A stretch of 64,000 nt of DNA from Longitalea arenae (GTDB lineage: Bacteria; Bacteroidota; Bacteroidia; Chitinophagales; Chitinophagaceae). The position numbers and the translations under genes are program-made. The DNA lies in NCBI RefSeq assembly GCF_016924755.1, contig NZ_JAFFJX010000004.1:1-64000 (forward strand), read 5' to 3'. Of the stretch, positions 25,616 to 33,749 are shown piece by piece (the first letter of the stretch is position 1; each line of letters starts with the position of its first letter). The notes beneath the pieces are model-generated. The model worked only from the letters and a program-made list of their open reading frames with translations, was not told the DNA's origin and made no database searches.

Positions 25616-25828
25616 ATGAAAAAGACAATCAAGATCCTGCTGGAGAAAATGGACAAGTTGCAAGAAAAGGATGGCACGCTACAGGGTGGTTTTGCTTCCA
25701 TTAAAGGAGGATTCAATGTAACTTATGATAGTGAGAACAAGTCCAATTGCACGAACTCGGGCGATTGTACCAGAACCACTAATACGGGCACCCCAACTTG
25801 CGTCAACTCAGGGACCTGCTTCTTTTAA
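25616..25828 (+). CDS. RiPP precursor peptide 6
   Basis: 70 residues. Leader MKKTIKILLEKMDKLQE, then LQGGFASIKGG, and a 38-residue core beginning FNVTY. Cys units are CTNSGDC and CVNSGTC with TRTTNTGTPT between; the end is CFF. It is the last copy, 28 nt after precursor 5. A 191-nt gap with a weak GCAGGG/CCCTGC hairpin separates it from the maturase gene. Confidence 0.88.
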   Translation: MKKTIKILLEKMDKLQEKDGTLQGGFASIKGGFNVTYDSENKSNCTNSGDCTRTTNTGTPTCVNSGTCFF

Positions 25829-26019
25829 AGATTGCCAGGTAAATGAATGAATGGATGATAGTTCCACGGTTGATTGCATTATCCATCGCTGGCAGGAAAA
25901 ACAGGGCGTTGCATAACCAGGTACATGATCTGCTTGTGCAGGGTTGTGTTCGCCCCCTGCCCTCATTTATATCAACTGCTCAACCAGTTTTAGTTTGCTC
26001 ACCAGTTTAATTAATAACA

Positions 26020-27312
26020 ATGAAAGCGAGTAAATTCAATATATTCTTCCCGCACGAGGATAAAATAGTAGGGTTCAACAGCTATACGTCTGAATATATC
26101 GTACTTGAACCAATGCTGTACGAAATGTACGATGCCTGTTTTAAACAGAATAGTTTCGATGACCTGGGCGAAGTGCATCCGGCATTTTATTCTTTTCTCT
26201 GTGAAAAAGAGTTTTTGGTAGATGAAACATTAGATGAAATTCAACGGGTAAAAGAGTATTCGTATAAAATTGATAATGACGAAACCCGGTATGAACTGCA
26301 TATCAACCCTACCATGAACTGTAACTTCAAATGCTGGTACTGTTATGAAACGCATATAAAAGATTCGAAAATGGACCAGCAGACGATCGATCATACCCTC
26401 AAATACGTAAACAATGTATTTGAACAAAAGAAGCAACTGCAGCAGTTCTCGATCGGCTGGTTTGGTGGAGAGCCTTTGTTATACTATAAAAAGGTGGTTT
26501 TACCCATACTCGAAGCGGTGTCTGCGCTTGCCAGCGAGCGGGGAATTACCTTCTTTTCGTCCATGACGACCAATGGGTTGCTCATTAACGATGAAACCAT
26601 CGAAACCGCCAAAAAATATGGGCTTAATTTTTTCCAGATCACCCTGGATGGCAACCGCGAAAAGCACAATAAAGTACGTTTTATTTCAGAAGGAAGAGGC
26701 TCATATGACCAGATCACCGCAAACATCGTTTCACTCGCCCGTGCAGGTTTAACAGTCGTTGTGAGGATCAACTGCTCGGCAGACACGCTTAACGGTATAA
26801 ACGACATAGCTGCCGATTTTTCTCATGTAGAAGAAGAAGCAAGGCGATTTATGACCTTCGACTTCCACGCTGTATGGCAGGAAAACGAGGATCTCTTCGA
26901 TCAATTGTACGAAACCAGGGTTTACTTCAGGCAACAGGGTTTTGCCGTGGAAAGCGGCTCCCTGAATTCCGTTTTGAATTCCTGCTACGGTGATCACAGA
27001 AATCATGCGACCATCAATTACAATGGAGAGGTATTCAAGTGCACCGCCCGCGACTTCACTACCCAAAACAGTGAAGGCCTCCTGGCTGACAACGGTACCA
27101 TTAACTGGAATGAAAAACTGGAAAAAAGACTCAACAGCAAGTTTAAAAACAAACCCTGTCTTGAATGCGCGATACTGCCTATCTGTGGCGGGGGCTGCAC
27201 CCAGCAGGCGGTTGAACACGAAGGTGTGGATTATTGCGTGAATGACTTCGATGAAACCAAAAAGCGCAAGATCGTTATCAATAAATTTCTGGAAACTTTA
27301 GCAGCATACTGA
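26020..27312 (+). CDS. Radical SAM/SPASM peptide maturase
   Basis: The 430-residue enzyme carries the radical SAM cluster motif C101-x3-C105-x2-C108 (CNFKCWYC), GGEP-type SAM contact WFGGEPLLYY and a TIM-barrel core. The C-terminal SPASM domain has C at SCYGD, FKCTARD, CLECAILPICGGGC and DYC, enough for two auxiliary iron-sulfur clusters. The first about 80 residues may form a peptide-recognition domain. SPASM maturases usually install thioether or C-C crosslinks in RiPP cores, and the Cys-rich precursors just upstream are the obvious substrates. Its stop codon overlaps the next start (TGATG at 27310), so the C39 gene is translationally coupled. Confidence 0.92.
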   Translation: MKASKFNIFFPHEDKIVGFNSYTSEYIVLEPMLYEMYDACFKQNSFDDLGEVHPAFYSFLCEKEFLVDETLDEIQRVKEYSYKIDNDETRYELHINPTMNCNFKCWYCYETHIKDSKMDQQTIDHTLKYVNNVFEQKKQLQQFSIGWFGGEPLLYYKKVVLPILEAVSALASERGITFFSSMTTNGLLINDETIETAKKYGLNFFQITLDGNREKHNKVRFISEGRGSYDQITANIVSLARAGLTVVVRINCSADTLNGINDIAADFSHVEEEARRFMTFDFHAVWQENEDLFDQLYETRVYFRQQGFAVESGSLNSVLNSCYGDHRNHATINYNGEVFKCTARDFTTQNSEGLLADNGTINWNEKLEKRLNSKFKNKPCLECAILPICGGGCTQQAVEHEGVDYCVNDFDETKKRKIVINKFLETLAAY

Positions 27313-27644
27313 TGAGGACATTCCCTTTTTATGCCCAGCATGATATCATTGATTGTGGCCCTACCTGCCTGAAGATGATCGCCAAATATTATGGCAAGGA
27401 TTATTCACTGCAATACCTGCGCGAGCTTTGTTTCCTGACCCGCGAAGGTGTAAGCCTTTTAAGCATCAACGATGCAGCCGAAAACCTTGGCTTCAGGACC
27501 ATGATGGCGTATTTATCTTTCGACCGGCTGGTAAATGATAGTCCATTACCCTGTATTTTGCATTGGAACCAGGACCATTTTATCGTTTTGCATAAAGTAA
27601 AAAAAAAAGCTTTGTCATTGCCGATCCCGCCCACGGGATCGTAA
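27312..27644 (+). CDS. C39 peptidase half of exporter, ended by a frame change at A10
   Basis: The 110-residue ORF begins as a bacteriocin-processing C39 peptidase, with the QHDIIDCGPTCLKMI motif (catalytic C15) and HWNQDHFIVLH (H89). After VKKK at residues 96-99, encoded by a run of ten A (27599-27608), it continues for 11 unrelated residues and stops. The expected continuation SFVIADPAHG, with the third catalytic residue Asp, lies in the -1 frame. The short product would therefore lack the Asp. It starts inside the stop codon of the maturase gene. Confidence 0.85.
   Translation: MRTFPFYAQHDIIDCGPTCLKMIAKYYGKDYSLQYLRELCFLTREGVSLLSINDAAENLGFRTMMAYLSFDRLVNDSPLPCILHWNQDHFIVLHKVKKKALSLPIPPTGS
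27599..27608 (+). other. A10 slippery run at the C39/ABC frame junction
   Basis: Ten consecutive A follow GT at 27597-27598. One extra A in the transcript, or a -1 ribosomal shift, joins the peptidase frame to the ABC frame without any stop, giving VKKKSFVIADPAHG. Runs of this length are known sites of transcriptional slippage. A read or assembly error is the alternative. Confidence 0.75.
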
Positions 27645-27703
27645 AAGTTGATAAGGAAACTTTTTTAAAGGCCTGGATCTCCACTGCAGACGGCAAGGGC
27701 ACC

Positions 27704-29491
27704 GTGTTATTATTGGAACCTGCACCGGATTTTTATATAAGGGACACAGTTAAAGAAAACACCACCGGCGCCTGGTTCCTGTTCCGGTATCTTTTGCCAT
27801 TTAAAAAATATATTGTGCAGTTGCTGACCGGCATGATGATCACCACACTCATTTCGCTGGCCTTTCCCTTTTTAATGCAAATGATGATCGATGAGGGAGT
27901 GAACAACAAAAGCAAATCGGTTGTCTTTCTCGTTCTTCTCTCACAGCTCTTTTTGTTCATCGGAAAAACAGTAATTGACATCATCAGAAGCTGGCTGATA
28001 TTACATATGAATACGCGGATCAGTTTCAACATTATTTCAGATTTTCTAATAAAACTGCTCAGGTTACCCATCAAATTCTTTGATAGCAAAACCGTGGGCG
28101 ATATCTCGCAGCGTATTAATGATCATCACCGCATTGAAAATTTTCTGACCGGTTCGGTGCTCAATTCCGTATTCTCGATCATAAACATTGTCTTTTTTAC
28201 ATTCGTCATTGCTTTTTACAGTGTAACCATCTTTTCGATCTTCATTGTATTAAGCACTGTTGGTGTTATGTGGATCCTGCTTTTTCAAAAAAGGAGAAAA
28301 CAACTGGATTATAAACGTTTCGCCAGGAACCGGGAAAACCAGGACAAGTTATATGAAATGATCACTGGCATGCAGGAAATAAAACTCTATGGCAGTGAAA
28401 CGCCCAAACGCTGGGAATGGGAGCAATTGCAATTAAAGTACTTCAGGCTCAATATTAAAAGCCTCGCGCTCGAGCAATACCAGCAAACAGGCTTTACTTT
28501 TTTCACCACTTTGAAAAATATCGTCATTTCATTTATTGCCGCCAATGAAGCTATAAACGGGCATATAACCCTGGGTGTGCTGTTAAGCATCTCTTATATC
28601 GTTGGACAAACGAACGGGCCCATAGAACAATTGGTATCGTTTGTAAAATCGGCACAGGATGCCCGGCTGAGCATGAGCCGGCTGCAGGAGATCCATAACA
28701 AAAAAGAGGAAGAGAAAAACGAAAACATTGAACCGAATCAAACGATCAGCCACGAAGATATCCACCTGAAAAACGTTTCCTTTCAGTATGAAGGCCCTAA
28801 ATCGCCCCTTGTACTGAATAATGTATCGTTGACCATCCCAAGAGGTAAGGTGACTGCCATCGTAGGGGCCAGCGGTAGCGGAAAAACCACACTAATGAAA
28901 TTGCTGCTGGGCTTTTACAACCCGGTTGCCGGTGAAATACTTATCGGCGACAGGGAACTGCGCACCATTTCACCCCGATTATGGCGCAGGGAAACCGGTT
29001 CGGTCATGCAGGATGGATATATCTTTTCCGACACCATTGCCAGAAATATTGCAATGGACGGAAAAGAGATCGATCCTCAGAAAATGGATAATGCAGTGGT
29101 CACTGCCAATATAAAGGAATTTATAGAAAAGCTGCCACTGGGCTATACGACCAAGATCGGCCCATCAGGAATTGGATTAAGCGGCGGGCAAAAGCAACGG
29201 ATCCTGATTGCGCGCGCCATTTACAAAAACCCAAACTATCTTTTTTTCGACGAAGCTACCAGCAGCCTGGATGCTAACAATGAGCGCATCATCATCGATA
29301 ACCTGAATGACTTTTTCAAAGGACGAACCGTTTTGATCATTGCACACAGGCTGAGCACCGTAAAAAATGCAGACCAGATCATTGTGCTGAAAAACGGGAA
29401 AATAGCAGAGCAGGGCAATCATGAATCGCTCACACGATTAAAAGGAAGATATTTTGAACTGGTAAAAAACCAACTTGAATTGGGAGGATAA
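27704..29491 (+). CDS. ABC exporter half (membrane and ATPase domains) of C39-type transporter
   Basis: The annotated start is a GTG at 27704, but the frame is open back to the A10 run at 27608, and the missing residues (FVIADPAHGIVKVDKETFLK) are typical C39-domain sequence. The protein has a six-helix exporter domain and an ATPase with Walker A GASGSGKTT, signature LSGGQKQRILIA, Walker B YLFFDEATSSLD and His-switch IIAHRLST. Joined to the upstream part it would be about 726 residues, the usual size of a peptidase-containing bacteriocin exporter. It should cut the precursors after Gly-Gly and export the cores. Confidence 0.88.
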   Translation: MLLLEPAPDFYIRDTVKENTTGAWFLFRYLLPFKKYIVQLLTGMMITTLISLAFPFLMQMMIDEGVNNKSKSVVFLVLLSQLFLFIGKTVIDIIRSWLILHMNTRISFNIISDFLIKLLRLPIKFFDSKTVGDISQRINDHHRIENFLTGSVLNSVFSIINIVFFTFVIAFYSVTIFSIFIVLSTVGVMWILLFQKRRKQLDYKRFARNRENQDKLYEMITGMQEIKLYGSETPKRWEWEQLQLKYFRLNIKSLALEQYQQTGFTFFTTLKNIVISFIAANEAINGHITLGVLLSISYIVGQTNGPIEQLVSFVKSAQDARLSMSRLQEIHNKKEEEKNENIEPNQTISHEDIHLKNVSFQYEGPKSPLVLNNVSLTIPRGKVTAIVGASGSGKTTLMKLLLGFYNPVAGEILIGDRELRTISPRLWRRETGSVMQDGYIFSDTIARNIAMDGKEIDPQKMDNAVVTANIKEFIEKLPLGYTTKIGPSGIGLSGGQKQRILIARAIYKNPNYLFFDEATSSLDANNERIIIDNLNDFFKGRTVLIIAHRLSTVKNADQIIVLKNGKIAEQGNHESLTRLKGRYFELVKNQLELGG

Positions 29492-29497
29492 AAGAAC

Positions 29498-29983
29498 ATG
29501 CCAGACAATAAATACGAGATCAGGAATAATGAGGTGCAGGAAATAATGTGTAAACCACCGCATTCATTTATTGCATACGGCAACAGGGTAATGCTTTTCA
29601 TCCTGCTTGTAGCATTTTACCTGCTTAACAGGTTTCCGCTGTATATGCGGGAAACAACCCATTTCCAAATTGCCGGCATCGAAACAGCCGGCCATGAAAA
29701 TGATTCTGTTGTGCTGGTGCTTGCATTGAACAACAGCATTTCAAAAGAAGTAAAACCCGATCAGGCAGCAAAGATAGCTGTAAACAACCTGAAGTTTAAT
29801 GATAAAGAACACATGAATGGTAAGATCTGCCGTATTGACCATACCCAATACAATGCACCGGTACTGTATGTTAAATGTGATCGCACAGCTATAAACACCA
29901 AAAAAGGAATGATCGGGAACCTCGAAATCATTATTAAAGAAAGAACCTTTCTATCCATGCTGGTAGACCGGTTTCAACTGTAA
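29498..29983 (+). CDS. Short HlyD-like membrane fusion protein
   Basis: The 161-residue protein has one N-terminal membrane helix (about 29-45, VMLFILLVAFYLLNRFPLYM). Its C-terminal end, KKGMIGNLEIIIKERTFLSM, matches the closing segment of HlyD-family adaptors. The long coiled-coil hairpin and lipoyl halves are absent, so it is less than half the usual size. It is 6 nt after the exporter gene and probably serves as its periplasmic partner. How it would reach an outer-membrane channel without the hairpin is unclear; the beta-barrel receptor of the operon could replace that link. Confidence 0.6.
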   Translation: MPDNKYEIRNNEVQEIMCKPPHSFIAYGNRVMLFILLVAFYLLNRFPLYMRETTHFQIAGIETAGHENDSVVLVLALNNSISKEVKPDQAAKIAVNNLKFNDKEHMNGKICRIDHTQYNAPVLYVKCDRTAINTKKGMIGNLEIIIKERTFLSMLVDRFQL

Positions 29984-30001
29984 AAATTCAAAATAGGTAT
30001 T

Positions 30002-31750
30002 ATGATCTTTCTTTCAGCTCAACCAGATGATTATTATTTTACCTGGCAACTGGAATTACAATTGTATAATTTTAACCAGTTAGGCATACCTGCGGAAAAT
30101 ATTCATGTGCTGATCGGCTACGATCCTAAAAAAGGGCTGCAACATTATTTTCAGGACCTGATAGCACAGAACAGCGATAAAGCCTGCTTTTTTACTTACG
30201 CCGATACAAGAAAACAAAACAACTACCTGTCTTCTATCCGGCCACATATTATTCAAAAACACCTGCAGGCAAATCCACACATTGAACAGGAAGCTATATT
30301 CTATCACGATGCGGATATCATATTCCGCGAGTTGCCCGATTTTGAAGAAATGGTAAGGGATGAAGTATGGTACCTCTCCGACACCAGGGCTTATACCGGC
30401 AGTGAGTTTATTATTCAGAATGGCGGAGAAGTGACCTTTAAAGCGATGTGTGCCGTTGTGGGCATCGACCCGGAAGTGGTTGTGCAAAATGATGTCAACT
30501 GCGGCGGCGCCCAGTATCTTTTAAAGAGAACAACAGTGGCCTTCTGGAACAAGGTAGAACGCGATTGTGAAGCCCTGTATACCTTGATGGAAGACCACAA
30601 TCACCGGCAGGCGGAACTTTTTTACAGAAAGTTTGGAAAACCCCAGGCGACCTTTATAGGCGTTCAAAGCTGGTGCGCCGACATGTGGGTTGTATTCTGG
30701 AACGCTTTGTTACAGGGAGTGCAATGCCGTATTCACCCCGACCTGAATTTCCTGATTGCGAAAAGCCCCGTTGAAGAATGGGCCACAACTAAAATATTAC
30801 ACTATTCAGGGGAAGCGGTAAACAGTCCCGGCCCCTTGTTCAGGAAGATCAATTACCGGCATTTCGTTCCTTATTATGACCAGGAGCTGGAAACGATAGA
30901 TTATTCAAAAACAGCCAGTTTCCACCTCGTAAAACTTATTAAAGAATACAGACAAAAATTAGACGAAGACCGGATCGACCTGCGCGATGTCACCTTCCTG
31001 ATACCGGTTCGCATTGACGGTGAAAGCAGGCTAAAGAACCTTTATATTGTAACGGCCTGCCTCAATAAATACTTTAAAACGAATATCCTTATAGGAGAAT
31101 CAGATACCGGTTCAAAAATTGATGTTTCACAGTTGCCGGCATGCTGTAAATGTATATTTATTGAAGACAGCGATGTATTTCTTCACAGAACCAAGGTGAA
31201 TAATATTCTTATTAAAAATGCCAGCACGGAGATAATCGCCATCTACGATACCGACGTGGTATTCCCGATCGATCAGATCGTGCAGAGTGTTCAATTGATC
31301 AGGCAGGGATCAGCCGCCATGGTCTCTCCTTATGATGGAGATTTTGTGGGCATTACCAATATATTCAAGAGTATGATGGAGAAAATACTCGATCCGGAAT
31401 TGCTTAGTTTGAATCTTAAAAAATTTCATCTTGTATCCCGGCGGTCTTATGGCGGTGCTGCATTTCTCAATCGTACAGCATATATCGCAGCGGGAATGGA
31501 GAATGAACATTTTACCAGTTGGGGGCCCGAAGATATTGAACGGCCTAAACGAATGAAAAATCTTGGTTACAAGGTGAAACGGATACAAGGACCTTTATTT
31601 CATTTGCCGCATGCGCGCAACATTAACTCCGGTTATCCCAACAGTGACTATTATGTGCATTTTATGGAAGAGTATTTCAGGATCAGCGATATGAACAAAC
31701 AACAGCTGGAAACTTATATTGATACCTGGGAATGGTGTAACTTAAAATAA
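30002..31750 (+). CDS. Two-domain glycosyltransferase
   Basis: The 582-residue protein seems to be a fusion of two sugar-transfer domains. The N-terminal half has FYHDADIIF (D103-x-D105), a DxD-type metal and nucleotide-sugar motif. The C-terminal half has the GT2 opening FLIPVRIDGESRLKNL, IYDTDVVF and SWGPEDIERPKRMKNLGYKV. The last resembles the GWGGEDDDL motif of galactosyltransferase-type GT2 enzymes. It lies between the export genes and the LanC-like gene, so peptide glycosylation is a reasonable guess. Ser, Thr and Asn are abundant in the cores. Confidence 0.75.
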   Translation: MIFLSAQPDDYYFTWQLELQLYNFNQLGIPAENIHVLIGYDPKKGLQHYFQDLIAQNSDKACFFTYADTRKQNNYLSSIRPHIIQKHLQANPHIEQEAIFYHDADIIFRELPDFEEMVRDEVWYLSDTRAYTGSEFIIQNGGEVTFKAMCAVVGIDPEVVVQNDVNCGGAQYLLKRTTVAFWNKVERDCEALYTLMEDHNHRQAELFYRKFGKPQATFIGVQSWCADMWVVFWNALLQGVQCRIHPDLNFLIAKSPVEEWATTKILHYSGEAVNSPGPLFRKINYRHFVPYYDQELETIDYSKTASFHLVKLIKEYRQKLDEDRIDLRDVTFLIPVRIDGESRLKNLYIVTACLNKYFKTNILIGESDTGSKIDVSQLPACCKCIFIEDSDVFLHRTKVNNILIKNASTEIIAIYDTDVVFPIDQIVQSVQLIRQGSAAMVSPYDGDFVGITNIFKSMMEKILDPELLSLNLKKFHLVSRRSYGGAAFLNRTAYIAAGMENEHFTSWGPEDIERPKRMKNLGYKVKRIQGPLFHLPHARNINSGYPNSDYYVHFMEEYFRISDMNKQQLETYIDTWEWCNLK

Positions 31751-31757
31751 TACAACG

Positions 31758-32876
31758 ATGCTCACAACAATCGAATTATTAAAAAACACAGAGAACTTTA
31801 TAAGAGAAGCCAACAAAGAGCCGGATGGTATTACCGATACTGGTTTATGGAATGGCCATACAGGCATGGCTATTGTTTACTATTTATTGGCCAGGCACAG
31901 CGCTGATGCCTCATTTGCCGAAAAAGGATTGCAACTATTAGACTCGGTAAGTGAGACCGGCGTACCGGGCGGTGACCTCAGTTTTGCCAATGGCCTCACC
32001 GGGGTAGGCTGGGCCATAGAATGGCTGGCACAAAATGAATTGATGGAAGATATCAATACAGATGAAGTGCTGGAGCCTATTGACAGCATGCTTTATAATG
32101 CAGTTTGTTACAGCCGGGACGAGAACCCATCCTTATCGCATGGAACCCTGGGAAAGATCGCTTATTTTATACAAAGAGCACAAAGCAGGAACGCCGCGAC
32201 CAACCGGTATAAAACCATCGGCCACCTGGAATGCCTGATCTTGTCACTCGACGATCTGGCGGAAAAAACCGCGGATGCGCTGACGATTCCAGACCAGCAG
32301 GATTCAAACGCCAACAACAGGCGCATGCACCTTTGTAATCTTGCTGAAATACTTTATATCATTTCAGGAATTAAAGTGCAGGTAAATTCCCCCGTCACCG
32401 GAAAACTCATGTATGACGCTATAAATTACGCGGAATATATTTTATCGGGATCAGTGATGAATGATGAAAGAGCTGCCCGGCAACCGGATGAATGGCTTGA
32501 CCTGCTTTATGTGGCCACCAGCTATTTGATCGCGGCCCGGTTGAATAACAATAAATTCTGGGAATCGCAGGCTGCAGATTACATAGCACGTATCATTCCA
32601 TTTGCTGATGATAACTCAGGCCTCACCACTGAACAACAATTCCAGAAACTGGTCTTGTTCAGCCTGCTCAATTTTTATCATCCGGCACAGCAATACCGCA
32701 TTGTGATTGAAGATCTGCTCACCCATCTTTCTTTTCTGGAGCTGCCTCCGGCCCTGTTAAATGGTTATGGAACACTGGCGATAGTGGAATTATGTTTGCT
32801 GAATCCGGGGCTAATCGACAACTGGTATGAAGTGATGTTTTTTTCAAGGCAGCCGTATAAAAGGGATCCTCAATAA
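31758..32876 (+). CDS. LanC-like protein lacking zinc ligands
   Basis: The 372-residue protein has the repeated alpha/alpha-barrel motifs of lanthionine cyclases: GLWNGHTGMAIVYY, LSFANGLTGVGWAIEWL, SLSHGTLGKIAYFI and LLNGYGTLAIVELCLL. In active LanC proteins zinc is held by WCxG and CHG motifs near the C-terminus. Neither is present, and the four cysteines here lie elsewhere. It is therefore either a non-catalytic scaffold or an enzyme with altered chemistry. It begins 7 nt after the glycosyltransferase gene and its last 7 nt overlap the end of the methyltransferase gene on the other strand. Confidence 0.72.
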   Translation: MLTTIELLKNTENFIREANKEPDGITDTGLWNGHTGMAIVYYLLARHSADASFAEKGLQLLDSVSETGVPGGDLSFANGLTGVGWAIEWLAQNELMEDINTDEVLEPIDSMLYNAVCYSRDENPSLSHGTLGKIAYFIQRAQSRNAATNRYKTIGHLECLILSLDDLAEKTADALTIPDQQDSNANNRRMHLCNLAEILYIISGIKVQVNSPVTGKLMYDAINYAEYILSGSVMNDERAARQPDEWLDLLYVATSYLIAARLNNNKFWESQAADYIARIIPFADDNSGLTTEQQFQKLVLFSLLNFYHPAQQYRIVIEDLLTHLSFLELPPALLNGYGTLAIVELCLLNPGLIDNWYEVMFFSRQPYKRDPQ

Positions 32877-33613
32877 TGGCTTCTTATGGGCGCCGTATGA
32901 AATGCCTGACCAAGCGTACACCAGGCGAGGCTTGAACCGGCAATATTGAACGCCAGCCCGAATTCCTTTTTCCAGCGTTCAATGATATCCTGTTCTCCCT
33001 TGCGGTTCACATCATCCAGATATACCGATGATCTGGATTGTAATCTATCGATCAAATAAGGGAGAGCGGGGTATCTCGCCCTTTCTTTTGATGGCTCCCA
33101 GGCGGGAGGTCCGTCAATGATCGCCATATCGAATTGCCGGTCTTTCAGTGCAAGGTTCAAAAGATCAACAGCATACCATAAACTTCCGTCCAAAGCGAGA
33201 TCGCAGGGTCTTAATGGTATGGAAATAACGGTGGCAACCTCGCACAATTGCTCATTTTTAAGTTGTTCGTTTATCAGTTTCGCCCAGGCGTCTTCGTGGT
33301 CAACAGAAATGACGGTCGTATTCAGGCCATTCTTTTTAATAAGCCGCGAGATCAATATAGTAGATATACCTGCACCGAACTCTATGATACATTGCCGGCC
33401 ATTAATAATAATATCGTTTATTATATGGTTAATACAATAAGGCCGCATGGAAAAACCTGTAAACCCCAAATATGGATATCCTTGCATAAGCGGCTGCAGT
33501 AAGCCCAGACTGTATACGTCTTCCGTTCTGCGTTCGTTTTGGTTAATACCATTAGCCATATATTCCAGCAATGATATCAACTTCTCCACATCATTTGATT
33601 CTTTCCGCGGCAT
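32870..33613 (-). CDS. Class I SAM-dependent methyltransferase-like protein
   Basis: The 247-residue protein has a Rossmann SAM site, CIIEFGAGISTILISRLIK, then TTVISVDHEDAWAKL and the motif IV equivalent FDMAIIDGPPAWEPSKE, as in Methyltransf_24-type enzymes. The end is YLDDVNRKGEQDII followed by a beta segment. It is transcribed toward the RiPP operon and overlaps the LanC-like gene by 7 nt, tail to tail. It could modify the peptide or belong to an unrelated unit; its opposite strand argues for separate control. Confidence 0.7.
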   Translation of the reverse strand: MPRKESNDVEKLISLLEYMANGINQNERRTEDVYSLGLLQPLMQGYPYLGFTGFSMRPYCINHIINDIIINGRQCIIEFGAGISTILISRLIKKNGLNTTVISVDHEDAWAKLINEQLKNEQLCEVATVISIPLRPCDLALDGSLWYAVDLLNLALKDRQFDMAIIDGPPAWEPSKERARYPALPYLIDRLQSRSSVYLDDVNRKGEQDIIERWKKEFGLAFNIAGSSLAWCTLGQAFHTAPIRSHY

Positions 33614-33749
33614 AGTATTGAATTTTTATTTAATAAATTCAGTTAAGCTGTCAAAAAAGGAATGATATTATAGAAGGCGGGCCTGTAACCGAATTTAAGT
33701 AGAAAATAAATACCACCAATAAGCGTTGTGCTGGATTTTACATAAAAAA

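Noticed and set aside
24301-25828. Tandem repeats suggesting a CRISPR-like or satellite array
   Set aside because: Repeats of about 50 bp recur, but each lies at the start of a complete small ORF with conserved protein sequence and variable cores; spacing is irregular.
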